DNA from: Dastarcus helophoroides
Lineage: Eukaryota; Arthropoda; Insecta; Coleoptera; Bothrideridae
DNA length: 64,000 nt
Direction: 5' to 3'
NCBI GenBank assembly: GCA_028583605.1
Contig: CM053333.1
Span: 32,242,976 to 32,306,975 of the forward strand
Shown piece by piece: positions 1-14,469 of the stretch. A program made the translations under genes and the position numbers. Every line of letters begins with the position of its first letter. Positions within the stretch are counted from its first letter, which is position 1. The notes beneath the pieces are model-generated. The model was given only the letters and a program-made list of their open reading frames with translations. It ran no database searches and was not told where the DNA came from.

Positions 1-245
1 CATTATCTACACATTTAAGGCTAATAAGTGCATTTTCATGGAAATTCAAATTTAGTTTCATCTTCCTAGTTTTAGTAGAACAGAAGAAAATTTTACCAAG
101 CTAATTGTGAAGTTTTGATTTTCACACATCGCATTTTTAAAAAAGCTTTTAAAGATAATATGGTAATATGGAATTGGAAAAATTAGAATTAAAAGTAGGA
201 ATAGCGAAACAGATTTTTTCTGCTCTTTCCCCTATCTCTTTCTTT

Positions 246-1803
<1,558 letters not shown>

Positions 1804-1804
1804 G

Positions 1805-1866
1805 TATCAAATCTTGCTAATGAAACCAAGAGAGATAACCGAGGACCAGTCCGTTTCACCAAAATT
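1805..1866 (+). repeat. Fold-back family B, end fragment
   Basis: Matches the outer part of the dispersed fold-back family described at 28782-28980. It has the CAAATCTTG start, the GAAACCAAGA segment, and the end GGACCAGTCCGTTTCACCAAAA. The ribozyme-like centre is missing. Confidence 0.7.
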
Positions 1867-1867
1867 C

Positions 1868-3488
1868 CATTTTTTTGAAAACCTGGATTTTTTCAAATTT
1901 CGACTTTTTTGAAATTTGAAAAAATCCAACTTTTCAAAAAAAATTGAAATTTTTGAAAAAAGGATTCTTTCAAGTAGGAGTCGATTTTACATTAATCAAA
2001 ATTTCCATTTTTTTGAAACTTTATTTTTTTTTATTTTATTATGAAAATTTCAATTTTTTTTCGAAAAATTTACCGCTTTTTTTTAAATTCACACTTCTCG
2101 AGTTGCGTTGTTTGAAAGATTTGGCTTTTCCAGAAAATTTTTAATCTTTTTAAATAATCTGATGCATGTAAAATTGACTCTTATTTGAAGATTCACTCTA
2201 CTTATTATAAAAAGTTCAATCTTTTGAAAAGTTGGATTTACTCCAAATTTCGACTATTTTAAGATTTTCTACCTTTTTTTCAACTTTTTTTAATAATTTC
2301 GACATTTAATTATTAACATTTCGATTTTTTGCAAAGTTTTGACTTTTTTCAAAATCATTACCGGTTTTCAAAATTTCGACTATTTTTGAACATTCCGAAC
2401 TTTTTTCAAAAATTTCGACTTTATCTCGAATCTTCAAATTTTTGTAAATTAGATTTTTTAAGCAATTTCCCTTTTTAGAAGATTTCTAATTTTTTTGAGG
2501 AATCTGACGAATGCTAATTTGACTATTCGCTTTAAAAAATAATAGATTTTTTTAAAAAAGTTGGATTGAAATACAACTCCTGTCGCCTGAAACCAAGAAA
2601 GATTAAAAAACACAACAGAGGTTTTTTTTTAATCTTTCTTGGTTTTAGGGGATACGATTTGTATTTCAATTTTTGAAGATACCCAAGGACCAGTCCGTTC
2701 CACCAAAAAAAAAGTTGGATGTTTTTAAAATTTCGACTTTTTTTAAATTTTCGATCTTTTTTTAGAATTTTGTTCTTTTGAAAATTTCGACATTTTATTA
2801 TCAAAGTTTCGACTTTTCTTTGAACTTGAACTGTTTTCAAAATTCCGAATTTTTTTTTGGAATCTCCATTTTTTTGGAAAATGTCTTCATTTTCTCATCA
2901 TCTCATTTTTGTAAATTTGATTTTTTGAAAAATTTGCATATTCCAGGAAATTCTAAAGTTGTAGAAACTGACGTGGCTGACAAAAAGAACATCTTTTAAA
3001 GTTTACTTTAAAAATTTGATAAAAAGCGTTACATTTGTCTTTAGAAAAAAGGCGAAATTTCTAAAAGAAAATGTTTAGGAAGAAGTCGAAATATTGAACA
3101 AAAATCTCTACAAAACTATCTGAAATAACAAAAATCAGAATTAAGAGAGAAATTTCGAAATCTCCATAAAAAGGAAATTTCTTTCAAAACTTTTGGGGAA
3201 TTATCGTAAATTCGTAAACAAAAAAATTCAAATTTCTATAAAAAAAAGTCCAAAATAAGACAAGGAAATTCTATAAAAATGCTTGTGTGGGAATAATCGA
3301 AATTATGAGAACAATCTAAAAAATGCTAGACATTTTTAACGAAAAATTATTGTTTTCCGATAAGTCGAAATTTCCAAGAAAAAATCCGAAAATTTCATAA
3401 AAAATCAAGAGTCAATTCAAAAATAATCATTTTACTATAAAAAAAAACAAAATTTCTCTAAAAAAACTAGAAATAGAAGTAGTAAAAA
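1868..3488. repeat. AT-rich TTTCGA satellite-like tract
   Basis: Short degenerate words such as TTTTTGAAA and TTTCGAC recur every 15-30 bases. Up to about 2990 the + strand is T-rich. From about 3000 to 3480 the same words appear in complement (GTCGAAATTTC), so orientation flips within the tract. No coding potential is seen. Confidence 0.8.
2566..2706. repeat. Fold-back family B, short hairpin copy
   Basis: Two inverted arms of family B meet directly. The left arm runs from the TTGAAATAC start through GAAACCAAGAAAGATT, and the right arm is its reverse complement ending in the CCAGTCCGTTCCACC terminus. The central ribozyme-like part is absent. Confidence 0.8.
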
Positions 3489-3735
3489 ATTCACAGACGT
3501 CAAGCGTGTGACTCTTAGCACTACCACCTATTGGTCCATAGATAAACTATGTCCATCGCCAACAATGTCGTATGCAAGTAGAATGCAACCTAGACTACAA
3601 ATTCATGCAGCCCTCCAGGCGGCGTGTATATAGCGAATCATAGGTAGCTGAACTACCAACAGTTGCTCTCTAGGAAAAAGTTCCCAGAAGATAAGGATTC
3701 TAATGCACAGACCAATAGGTTGGAACATTTATTAG

Positions 3736-3808
3736 ATTCGAAGTTTGGAAACCAAATACTGGTTTCGATCTTGTTAGATCTCGTCAGTTTGGTATATCCA
3801 ACTCGAAT
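3736..3808 (-). ncRNA. Hammerhead self-cleaving ribozyme motif (unit 1)
   Basis: Read on the minus strand, the conserved core CUGACGA is followed by a perfect 5-bp stem II (GAUCU with AGAUC, loop AACA) and then GAAA. The short stem III is ACC with AGU, one mismatch. The predicted cleavage falls after A, between 3757 and 3756. Stem I is ACCAAA with UUUGGU (6 bp), then an internal loop, UUGG with CCAA, a small loop, and AUUCGA with UCGAAU. All core bases match the hammerhead consensus CUGANGA...GAAA. The weak point is the minimal stem III. Short stem III helices are typical of Penelope-type hammerheads, which may act as dimers. Confidence 0.78.
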
Positions 3809-4086
3809 GCAAACAAATGTTCCGACAAGTACTTAAACATTCACAGACGTCAAGCGAGTGACTTTTAGTTACTACCACTTATTGGTCCATAGAGAAACTA
3901 TGGCCATCGCCAACAATGTCGTATCCAAGTAGAATGCAACCTAGACTACAAATTCATGCAGCCCTCCAGGCGGCGTGTATATAGCGAATCATAGGTAGCT
4001 GAACTACCAACAGTTGCTCTCTAGGAAAAAGTTCCCAGAAGATAAGGATTCTAATGCACAGACCAATAGGTTGGAACATTTATTAG

Positions 4087-4159
4087 ATTCGAAGTTTGGA
4101 AACCAAATACTGGTTTCGATCTTGTTAGATCTCGTCAGTTTGGTATATCCAACTCGAAT
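4087..4159 (-). ncRNA. Hammerhead self-cleaving ribozyme motif (unit 2)
   Basis: Same fold as in unit 1. It has core CUGACGA, stem II GAUCU with AGAUC, GAAA, short stem III, and the three-part stem I ending in the AUUCGA and UCGAAU pair. It is identical to unit 1 across the motif. Two ribozymes one unit apart would release a roughly 350-nt monomer from a read-through transcript. Confidence 0.78.
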
Positions 4160-4193
4160 GCTAACAAATGTTCTAACAAGTAAGTACTAAAAA

Positions 4194-6136
4194 ATTCACA
4201 GACGCCGTGAGCGAGTGCATGTCTTTATGAACTCGCTCACTTGTCGATCATTCTTGGCAAAAACAACCTCTATCTCGGCTCGCGCAATGGCGCCAAATTT
4301 GAATTCAAATTTATTTACTAAAATTTCGAGTTTTTTCTCAACATACAGAAGAATAGACCAGCGGACTGAGAGATTGGCAGACGTTTCCGTAACGGACGCA
4401 TAGGCTGACAGAGAAGGGACAAACAGAAACGGAGGCAAATACAGACATATAGATATAGACAGGGGCAGACGCAAAAGTGATCCTCTAAGGGCCTTTGATT
4501 TCCTTTTTGAAGGGGTTAATAATTTTTCGAAGCACATGTTTGGTTTTATCTTGAAGCGAATAGACCGAAAATCGACAACTTTCAGTTTTCAATTTGTAAC
4601 GAGGCCTCCTGCATGGGGACGTCTAACTTTGCGAGGACCTTAAAAAGAATCATGACATTTAGGATGCGTGTATAATTTCCGACTACCGCAGTTAATGCAA
4701 AGGCAAAGCGGAAATAAAGTTGGGAAAGAGTTTCATATTCCATGAATGTTTTATCTTGCACGAGGTAGCGGCCACGGATAAATGGTGTTAAATCATTCCT
4801 AACAATTTCACATTTATCTCGTTGTATTAGATTCGCTTTAACAGAATGCTTTACATTAGCTCTTTTGCTCTATTATACAATAACTAAAAGCGTCGACTGT
4901 TAGAAATCAAAGGGAAGCAGCTATCAGAAAATCCATAAAAGCAGCACCCTCGAATAAATTCAAGTCTGATTCTACTCAGTTCTCGATATCAGTACATGCT
5001 ATTAATAATAAAGTAATTTACGACAAAAAGTTAATAGCCCTTTCATAAATTGATCGGCAATGAACGTTTCGTTTTGTTCATTTTTACTGACGTTTCAGTG
5101 TTTCCGACGTTCCCTGTATTTTCCAACGATCTAAATCAAAAAGTCAATTTTCGCCCAAGGTGCTGTATGTTTACAGTCATCAATAACACGCGAAATACGT
5201 TTACATGGCACTTCCTGGCTTAAAAGGCACACTTTCATAAAATGATGCACTTAAAACCTTGACAGTATTTAGGAAACGAAAAAAAGTAATATGATAAGTT
5301 TCTAAAGATTTTTCCAGGCGGCGTCACCAGCTTTAATAACTTCCTAACAGGAACGTCGAATGGCAGCGGAAAATTATTAATATAAGGCAAGTACATCGGG
5401 GGAAAGGTGATCCGAGAATTGTAATAACGCGGCCTCGGAAAGGATCTTTGAATGGATGTTCGTCTGTGAACTGCTTCATATGCTTACTGTGTAACGAGGA
5501 AGCGGTTTGAATAACAATAAACAATCTGCAGTCAATATTGAAGACAAATGATGTTTACATGTATAAATTATTACTCTGGTGCATATTAGTTCAAATTAAG
5601 CTTCACACATTTACAACGACGTGGCGGATGCGCCGGTGGAACGACGTCAGATATTTTCGACAAATTATCGTTCCACTATCTTATGTAAACATTCTTGTAA
5701 AACACTCGCGCCTCTAGAGGTATTTTCGTTTAAAGCATTCTCGCCTCTCTACTTGTTACGAATACAACAGACAAGAGAGAATTAAATTTTTATGCTAACA
5801 TAAAAGAAAATGTTAAATGCGAATCAGAGAAAGGGAAAAACTCGGTCGTCGAATTTTTATTTCACAGAATAATTCACTTTGTTGGGCGAAGGTAAGCAAT
5901 TTTTTATTTATTGTCTGAAAACGAATTCCCTCTCTTTCGGAGACGATAATTAACTAATTAACGTTTTCGCTTCAGCAACAAAATTTGCAATTACAGAAAC
6001 TTGTGTAAAGTTTAATGGTTACCTTCCTTTAATAATTATAAAATAAATTAACTTCAAAAGCGGCTAGTGTCTTTAAAGATTTTTTAATGTGGTCATGGTT
6101 CCAATAATACATTAACTAGCTAATACTTGTGCCTTC
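4194..6136. other. Unique-looking non-coding sequence
   Basis: Mixed composition, less AT-skewed than the satellite tracts. The first 25 bases are a truncated third unit of the family A tandem. A 113-codon open frame on the minus strand (4196-4537) has no recognisable motif. I found no splice-supported exon, tRNA or known repeat here. Confidence 0.5.
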
Positions 6137-6657
6137 GTCTGCGTGAGTGTTTCCCAAAACTTTCGACATTTGTGTACCCTTTCGATAATTTTTCGTGACG
6201 TTGAGTACCATTTCTAATCTCTATCTCTAATTCTCTAATATCTATCTCTAATTCTTTAATCCCTATCTCTAGTTCGCTAATCTCTATCTCTAATATCTAT
6301 TTTCTAATCTCTAATATTTAATCTGTAATCTCTAATATCTAATCCGTAATCTCGAATACCTAATTTCTAATCTCGAATATCTAATTTCTAATCTCTAATA
6401 GTATATAAATGAGAAAGTGTGTTTGTCTGTCTATTTGTCTGCTAAACGCATCAATGAATTTGAACAAAACATCATTCTTAATCTGCACGAACTCTTTAAA
6501 GCTGTGCAAGCTGATTAAGTTAGTTTCGTTACGTTTATCCAAACATTTTTAATTTTTGAGTTATCTGAAGCCGCCCGGTGCAGCGTGTATCCCCACCAAA
6601 TTCTTCCCGTACTCCTGGGCATAGGCGTACCAGACTTTGGAAAACACTGGTCTACGT
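6137..6657. mobile_element. hAT-like MITE with 8-bp target duplication
   Basis: The element body is 6145-6649 (505 bp). Imperfect terminal inverted repeats begin GAGTGTTTCCCAAA on the left and CAGTGTTTTCCAAAG on the right, read inward. The flanks GTCTGCGT (6137-6144) and GTCTACGT (6650-6657) match at 7 of 8 positions, as expected for a hAT 8-bp duplication. There is no transposase frame, so it is non-autonomous. An ATCTCTA-type repeat and a GAGAAAGTGTGTTTGTCTGTC segment also seen near 14828 lie inside. Confidence 0.7.
6211..6400. repeat. Degenerate ATCTCTA tandem repeat
   Basis: About 190 bases of repeated TAATCTCTA and TATCTCTAAT words with drift, inside the hAT-like MITE. Confidence 0.85.
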
Positions 6658-6664
6658 GAAAGAA

Positions 6665-7114
6665 AAGAAAGGATTCTTGGGTCAAATATTTGAAAATCCA
6701 GACTTTTTTTTGAAAAATTCTGTTTTTTTCGACCTATTTTCAAAATTTCAAGATTTAAAAAAAATCATTTTCTTTACAATGTTCTCGTTCGATTCCCTTT
6801 CGACTTTTTTTCAAAATTTCGACTTAATTTTGAAACTGTCGAGTTTTGTCATTATTCTTACTTTTTGAAAATTCCAACTACTTTAAAATTCTAGCTTATT
6901 TGGATATATTTAGATTTTTTGAAACCTTTTTATTTTTTTTTATAATTTATCTATCTACCTTATTATTAAAAATTAATTAATTAATATTAATTATTAATTG
7001 CTAATTATTAATTATTAAAAATTAATTAATAATTTTCCTTGTTAGAAGTTTCAACTTTTTTAAAAATTTCATTTTCAATTTCTTTTTCACTTTGACTCGG
7101 CTTGTATCACACAA
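6665..7114. repeat. T-rich TTTCGAC satellite-like tract
   Basis: The same degenerate words as at 1868-3488, in T-rich orientation. A TTAATTAATTATTA-rich patch lies at about 6940-7040. Confidence 0.75.
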
Positions 7115-7420
7115 ATTTTTTTATCTTAGCTTATTGAGCCCAGTTTGTTTAGATATTTAAATTATCACTTAAATAAATAATATTGTTTAATTTTGAAAAA
7201 TAATTTTTGACATACGACTATAAGATATTTAAAATTCCTAATACGTCACCTCATGACATCTGACAAAAATAGGTTAGTAGTTTTTTTTACATAGAAATGA
7301 AAAACTAAAATATTAAAATATAACTGATCAAACAATTAGGCATAGTTAAAAGAAACAAAATATAAAATAGTAGTAAAAATTTATTTTGGTAAATATAAAG
7401 ATATAAAAAATACTCGTAGT
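7115..7420 (+). repeat. Dispersed repeat family C copy
   Basis: Shares ordered blocks with 17641-17900 and 42225-42430. These are a GCCCAGTTTG-like start, a TTGACATACGACTA block, CACCTCATGACA, TGACAAAAATAGGTTAG, and a T-run followed by ACATAGAAA. Part of the same sequence forms the palindrome at 52788-52898. It has no coding capacity. The class is unknown. Confidence 0.6.
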
Positions 7421-7915
7421 ATTGGACATCGATGTTTCGTTCTCATTAGAACTCTTTAGCAATGCATAACGTAAAACAAATCTGTCTCTTAGAGACAAAC
7501 TATGTTAACTCCAATTTTTCTCAAAATCAGTTAAATATGTTATAAAAATTGATATACAAATCTTGTTCCCTGAAACCAAGAAAGAAAAAAAAAACAGTAA
7601 ATGTCTATCAGATGTCTGTCAGAAAAACACCATCTTTAATTTGATATCTTCAGTGACAAGATATCTAAATAAACTGCAAATTTAGATTTTTTTTTGAAAA
7701 TGTTTAGTCCAGGTTCACCTCAGACCTAAACTACGTTTAATGACTTCAACTTTGTTTATCATAAGAGTTTTATAATTAAACATAGTTTACTTTTGGGGTA
7801 CAGAAAAAAAGAAACGTCTGATGCGAAGCAATTTTTGACTACCGAAGAAATTTAAATATAGCAACTTAAATTCACAAGAAACAACTACTCCGAGGACTTA
7901 TGCCCCCTACCGGCA
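7421..7915. other. Low-complexity spacer with a family B fragment
   Basis: AT-rich sequence without genes. A 43-base family B fragment (TACAAATCTTGTTCCCTGAAACC) lies at 7546-7588. Confidence 0.55.
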
Positions 7916-10900
7916 TTTTCCATATTTCAAATGTTTTTGAATATTTTGACTTATCTCAGGGTTTTCAAGTTTATAAAAAATTTTGATTTTTTTTAAATGT
8001 TTAGACTTATTTTCAAAAATATTGACCTTTTTTGAAATCTTGGCTCAAAATATCAACTCTTTTGCAAATATCTCACTGGTTTTAAATTCAATTTTTTCAA
8101 AGCATTTTACTTTTTTTTGAATTCGAATTTGTGAATTTGTGAGGTGTTTTCGATTTTTTAAATCCAACTTTTTTTTTTAAGTTTAGCTTATTCTTAAAAT
8201 TTTGGCTTTCTAAAAATGACGACTTTTTTGATAAGTGCGACTTCCATGTCTATTGAAAATCTTGACTTTCTTGAATATTTCCACTTTATATTTTGAAAAC
8301 TTCGAATTTCAATCATTATTCATTTAAACTTTTTCAAATGTTAACTTATTTTATAAATTTCAACATTTTCACAATTTCACCTTCATTTGGGATTTTGATT
8401 TATTTTCGAATTTTTAAAAATTCTGACACAAAATTGTGATCGTTTCCCAGGATTGTGAAATTACAAAATTTTGGTTTTTTTCAATAAATCTGATTTTCCA
8501 TAGATCTGATCATCAGATTTATAGAAGAATTTCAAAGTAATTAATTAATTAATATTAATTTTTTAAAATGTCTACCTTTTTTTAAAGCTCTGGTCTTTTT
8601 TAAATATTTTCACTTTTTTTTCGAAGTTTTGACATTTTTTGAAAAATTCGATTTTTTTCAGAAATCTCGACTTTTTCTCGAAGTTTCGACTTTTGTGTAG
8701 TAAATTGGGCTTTCATTTGAAATACTCGGCTTTTTTTCACCTCTTCAAAAAATTGGATTTTCTCAAAATTTTCACATCTTAAAAGTTTCTAACTCTTTTC
8801 AAAATGTTCACTTTTTTTTGAAACTTTTTGAAGTTTTATGATCAAAATTTCGACATTTACTTGAATCCTTTCTCTTCTTCTATTTCTCGATAACATTTTC
8901 GGAATTTGATTTTTTCATAATTTCAAGAGTTTCAGAATTTCGACTTTTTGTGAAAATTTCGACTTTTTGTGAAAATTTCGACTTTTTTGTGAAAATTTTC
9001 AATTTTTATAGTGTTTTACAAAATGTTGACCTTTTTCTCAAAACTTCGAATTTTTGTAATTTCGACTTTTTGAAAAATTGCACTTTTATTTGAAATATTT
9101 AGCTTGTTTTTCACCTTCTCGGAAGATTGGATTTTCTCAAAATTTCGACATTTTTAAAATTTTCAAACTGTTTCAAATTTTTACCTTTATTTGAAAAGTT
9201 TCGACCTTTATGATCAAAATTTAGAGTTTTTCTTGAAGCTTTCTCTTCGTTTCTTCCTCGATAACTTTTTTGGAATTTGATTTTTTCATAATTCCAAGTT
9301 TTTCAAAATTTCGACTTTTTGTGAAAATTTTGAATCTTTATAGTCTTTTAAAAAATGTTGACCTTTTTCTCTAAACTTCTAATTTTGTAATTTCGACTTT
9401 GAAAAATGTCTGTAAATTTTTTTCAAGAAGCTGACCTAAATTAGAAATTTTTAATTTTGAAAAGTTCTATTCTAAAATGATTTCGAGAGTTAATTAAACT
9501 TCGAATTTTGGTAATTTCGACTTTTTGAACAATTCCTGAACTTTTTTTTAAAGAATCTGACCTTCTAAATTAGGAATTTTGAAAAGTTGTTTTATAAAAT
9601 GATTTCGAGAGTTAATTAAATTTCGATTTTAAAATTGCCACTTCAAGAAAAAGTATTTGTCAAGTAGTAAATTGGACTTTTATTTGAAATATTCAGCTTT
9701 TTTTTTCACCTTTTCCAAAGATGAGATTTTCTGAAAATGTCGAAATTTTTAAAATTTTCGAATGCTTTTTAGAATGTTCATTTTTTGAGACTTTTTGACC
9801 TTTTATGATCAATATTTCGACTTTTTCTTGGAACTTTTTTTCCTCTCTTTCTCGATAACTTATTTTGGAATTTGATTTTCTCATAAATTCACATTTTTCA
9901 AAATTTCGACTTTTTGTCAAAATTTCGACTTTTTGTAAAAATTTTGAATCTTTATAGTTTTTTAGAAAATGTTGACCTGTTTCTCAAAACTTCGAATTTT
10001 TTTAATTTAGACTTTTTGAAAGATTTATATAATTTTTTTTTGAAGAAGCTGACCTAAATTAGAAATTTGTAAATTTTGAAAAGTTGTATTATAAAACGAT
10101 TTCGAGAGTTAATTAAATTTCGATTTTAAAATTGGCAGTTTAAGTATTTGTTAAGTAGTAAATTGGACTTTTTTTTTGAAATATTCAGCTTTTTTTTCAC
10201 CTTCTCGGAAGACTGGATTTTCTCAAAATTGCGACATTTTTAAAATTTTCGAACTGTTCCAAATTTCCACTTTTTTTAAGAATTTTCAACCTTCATGATC
10301 AAAATTTCGACTTTTACTTGAAGCTTTTTCTTCCTCTCTTTCTCGATAACATTTTTCGGAATTTGATTTTTTCATAATTTCAAGTTTTTCAAAATTTCGA
10401 CAGTTTGTGAAAATTTCGACGTTTTATGAAAATTTTGAATCTGTATAATTTTTTTAAAAAATGTTGATATTTTTCTCGAAACCTTAGATTTTTGTAATTT
10501 CGACTTTGAAAAATTTCTGTAAAAAATTTTTGAAGAAGCTGACCTAAGTTAAAAATTTTTAAATTTTGAAAAGTTGTAGTATAAAACGATTTCGAAAGTT
10601 AATTAAATCTCGATTTTAAAATTGCCACTTCAAGAAAAAGTATTTGTCAAGTAGTAAATTGGACTTTTATTTGAAATATTCAGTTTTTTTGTCACCTTTA
10701 CCAAAAACGAGATTTTCTGAAAATGTCGACATTTTTAAAATTTTCGAACTCTTTTCAGAATGTTCACTTTTTTTGAGACTTTTTGGCCTTTTATGATTAA
10801 AATTTCGACTTTTTCTTGGAGCGTTTTCTTCCTCTCTTTCTCGATAACTTACTTTGGAATTTGATTTTTTCATAATTTCAAGTTTTTCAAAATTTCGACT

Positions 10901-11150
10901 CTTTGTGACAATTTCGAGTTTTTGTGAAAATTTCGACTTTTTGTGAAAATTTTTAATCTGTATAGTTTTTTAAAAAATGTTGATCTTTTTATCGAAACTT
11001 CGAATTTTTTTAATTTCGACTTTATGAAAAATTTCGTTTAATTTTTTTCAAGAATCTGACTTTCTAAATTAAAAATGTTTAAATTTTGAATGAATTGTGT
11101 AAAACGAGTTCGAGACTTAATTAAATTGCGACTTTAAAGTTGGTATTTAA
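7916..11150. repeat. T-rich satellite with ~370-600 bp higher-order copies
   Basis: TTTCGACTTTTT words fill the tract. A longer block containing CTCGATAAC followed by TTGGAATTTGATTTT recurs at 8886, 9257, 9851, 10342 and 10840, with spacings of 371, 594, 491 and 498. This shows segmental tandem duplication on top of the short repeat. Minus-strand open frames at 9693-9920 and 10667-10873 are two copies of the same repeat block and not genes. Confidence 0.8.
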
Positions 11151-12290
11151 AAAAAAAGTATTTTTCAAATTTAAACTGAAAAGTTTCAAAGAAAATCCAA
11201 ATTTAGAAATGACGATGTTTAAATCGACATTATTTCCAAATTTTGCCTTTGAACTAAAAATTTAAAGAAAAATTTTGTAGTTAAAAGTATTTTTAAGCTG
11301 TATTTCGATTTTCAGTCCAGACATTTTATTTTAAAAAAGAAGTTTCAACTTTAAATTTCCAAAATACTATTTTTTTTATTATGTAAATTTTTCTTCCAAA
11401 TTTTATCTGGCATTTTCACGTTCATCTCAAATTTTTAATTACAGTAAAATCGAAATCTTAAGAAAGTAATTAGAAAATCCAAATTTGCGCGTAGTCAAGC
11501 CTTGCGATTATGACTTTTTGATTCAAATCAAAAGTTTGCAGCTTCGGAAATCAAAACAAAAAATGTAAAAAGTCGAAGATGGTTCAAATTTTGAATGAAA
11601 AAAAATCACAAATTCTAGAAAGTTTCCTATTCCAAGATTTTAAGAAAAAAATTAGAAATTTCTTTAAACTTACTTCGATTTTTTTCGGTTTCAAAATTTT
11701 GATCTTTTTCTCGAAGTGTTAGTAAATAATACATGAAAATTTTAAATTATTTTCTAAAATTTAAATTTTTGTCTTTAAATATGTGGACGTTATTTTCAAC
11801 ATTTCGTTTTTAAAGTCCAAATTAAAAAAACGTTAAAAATCCTCACTTGAAATTTAAAACTCGAAAAACATGGCCAGTATCGGCTGTCATTTATTGACGA
11901 CTTTGACATAAAATCGTGTTCCTATTAAAAATAATCTACAGTTAGATTTTTAGGATTCATTTTTGCGTTTCTGCGAACGGTTTTTTTTGACAATATTTTC
12001 GTAGTTAAAGAGTCTTGTGTATTATTTGTTACATAAAAATCTAAAATATATGCGGCAATAAAAATCGCCTATACGGTAATAAAAATCGCCTATACGGTAA
12101 TTTTTACTATTTTAAGAAATCCTGTCTTGCTCACCTACGTATTAAGGGGAACTTCATGCTCGTAGACACACCCATTTAGGCTGCGCGTTATCTGTCAGTC
12201 AGTGATTGGAGATTATTAAATAGATTTGATTTAAAAGTACATTTTGTCTAAAAAAAAATCTAAATTATGACGTATGTTTTTTTTTTTTTA
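11151..12290. other. AT-rich non-coding sequence
   Basis: Degraded satellite-like DNA passes into unique sequence. A short tandem (AAAAATCGCCTATACGGTAAT, 21-bp unit, about two copies) is at 12056-12101. No gene is seen. Confidence 0.6.
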
Positions 12291-14440
12291 ATTCAAGGGA
12301 ATTCGCTCGCGGCCGTTAGATTAATGGAGAGTATATTATAACCCTAAAGTGCAAAATCCAAATTAATCACATGCATATGTTTCAACGGGTAAAATAATAT
12401 TAATTTAGCTAAATGTTTCATGTAAATACCGACGATTATGTGTTTTTACTTTGCACAATGAACTAGTGAATCTGAATCGCAGCTGCTTCTGTTTAATAAC
12501 AATGTTGTTCATCCTAAAACCTAATTACCACGAATAGTATATCTTTTCGCTTATGTGATATCTATTTGTCTGCTTTAAACGTTAAACATTAGAGTCTTTT
12601 AGAAACCCATTCTAAGTGGCTTGTCACCATTGCCAAATAACGAAAGTTTATCAACGGATCCCCAACAACTTGATGATAAATGATTGGCCGTTCAAAACTT
12701 CCCGAAAAGCAGCTCAAATTGATTCAGTGTTGGTCTCAACTTTTCAACTTATGAAAAATACAAGAGCTTCTGCACCCCGAGGCGTCGTTCATTATAACAT
12801 TGAAATTAGGGTATAAATTTTTGTTTCCCCCATTTATTTTCCTCATTAGAGCGCGACCGTAAACGAATTATACCTGTACGGTTGCGATGTCTATGGTTGC
12901 GATGTTTACATAGGCGGTTCGTTATTAAACGCGTGCTGACAGATCTTGGGGCAATAACATTTAAATTGGGTTAATTGAGATTGGTTGCCGGTTTTATTTG
13001 TTTAACGCATCACGTTTTCGTCTAAGTAACAAAAAGACGTCACGTTATAGGTAAACAATCAGCCTTCGACTTCGGTAAACCTTTCTGTCTAATTAGACTC
13101 CGGCGCATCCACCGATTTGTTTGAGCGCCGAGCCATTCTTGTTAATTAATATATTTGGACGACACTGTATTTAAATTATTGCTGTATTCACTTAGTAGCT
13201 GATGGAAGCCGAGCTCCAGTATAAAGAACGAGGAAAATATGCAAATAGCTTCAGGGGCACTTTAAAATTTTTGGGGCTTTAAGTTGGTCTCCTGCTTCTC
13301 GCAATGATTACACAACTTTTTTAAAAAGTTGCTTCGATGTTGTGTGATACAGAAACTTCAGTCTAAAGTAAATCTTCCTGATGTATGTAAATAAGACTAT
13401 CGGCGGCGTTTTCGAACCAATTTCCCTGATTGATTTCAGGGAAATCGTTCGTATAACGTCCCGAACAAGCTAGTTACATTAACTTTGGCTTTTTCGGGCA
13501 AATGGAAAGCTCATTCAAAATATTTCTTATTTGTATGACAGGTTGACATATTTACAGATTACCAATAACTTCAATTTATAAACGAATAAGTTTGCGACAT
13601 TTTTCAACTACTGCGAGTTGCAAAAATGTGTCCCTGCTTTTTAGAGAAGCTTGATATGCTAATTCGGGAGAACTCATTTGTTTGATAAGGCGTCAGTAGG
13701 AACGCATGTCTCTCTCGTTCTTTATTAACTGATTCTCTATTCACGAAAACATTTAAATGGAGAACATCTCTAAGAGAATGGGAGACGTCTCGTTTATGCA
13801 TAAAGTGGCTGAAGTTTTGTACAACAGAATCATCCTTAAGCTGCTTTTTTATTAAATTTATACCAAATGGGGCCCCAGACGGATTGCTTTTAGGCCGAAG
13901 TGGCATTATAACTTTTGTTGACATTTGACTTCTTTCAACAGAGTTTAACCATCACAACTAAAAGGTGAGAACCAATCAACTATTTTATAGAGGTAGACAT
14001 TTCGTTTTATGTATGTCATACAAACTATTTAAGTGTTAACTTGGCAGGAAATGCCATAAACACTGTCACCTAAATGAATATTAGAATATACATTTTTATT
14101 TGTAAATTTGACAAATCTGTCGCGCCGCTAATATAAACCAAAATAATTGACATTTTAAAAGCGTCGTAAAATATAATTATATTTCGGTAGTGTGACAAGA
14201 TTAGGACATAAAAGCCAGCAAGGTGGTCCACATAAATTAGAGTTGTATCAAAATACTGCTTACGATTAGACTCGAGCGAAATAAGCGGAATAAATACGAA
14301 TTTTATGTATATTTTATAGGATAACACCTAGACGTTTAGATTATGAAGATGTAACTTCTCTGTCTACATACATATATTTAAAATGCTCCCTGTGTTATCA
14401 ATGCTTTTTGTTATAGGAAGGAAGTTCTACTACCTTACAA
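12291..14440. other. Unique-looking non-coding block
   Basis: Balanced composition for this window. Small frames (12616-12816 +, 13604-13924 -, 14070-14327 -) show no motif, no codon-usage signal and no convincing splice context. A short exon or regulatory DNA of a neighbouring host gene cannot be excluded. Confidence 0.45.
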
Positions 14441-14469
14441 ATGGATCGTGACTACGATCTATTTGAGCT

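Larger units (their letters stand above)
3489..4193 (-). mobile_element. Retrozyme-like tandem dimer, family A
   Basis: Two head-to-tail units of 350 bp (3489-3838) and 355 bp (3839-4193) differ at only a few positions. A third unit starts at 4194 and fades within about 25 bases. Each unit carries a complete hammerhead ribozyme motif on the minus strand. Related sequence recurs at 40200-40350 and 51849-52173, so this is a dispersed family. Metazoan retrozymes and Penelope-like element repeats have this size, tandem layout and minimal type I hammerhead. Assigning it to that class is inference. No protein is encoded. Confidence 0.75.

Noticed and set aside
4196..4537. 113-codon minus frame
   Set aside because: It begins in a family A remnant, has no domain and no supporting context.
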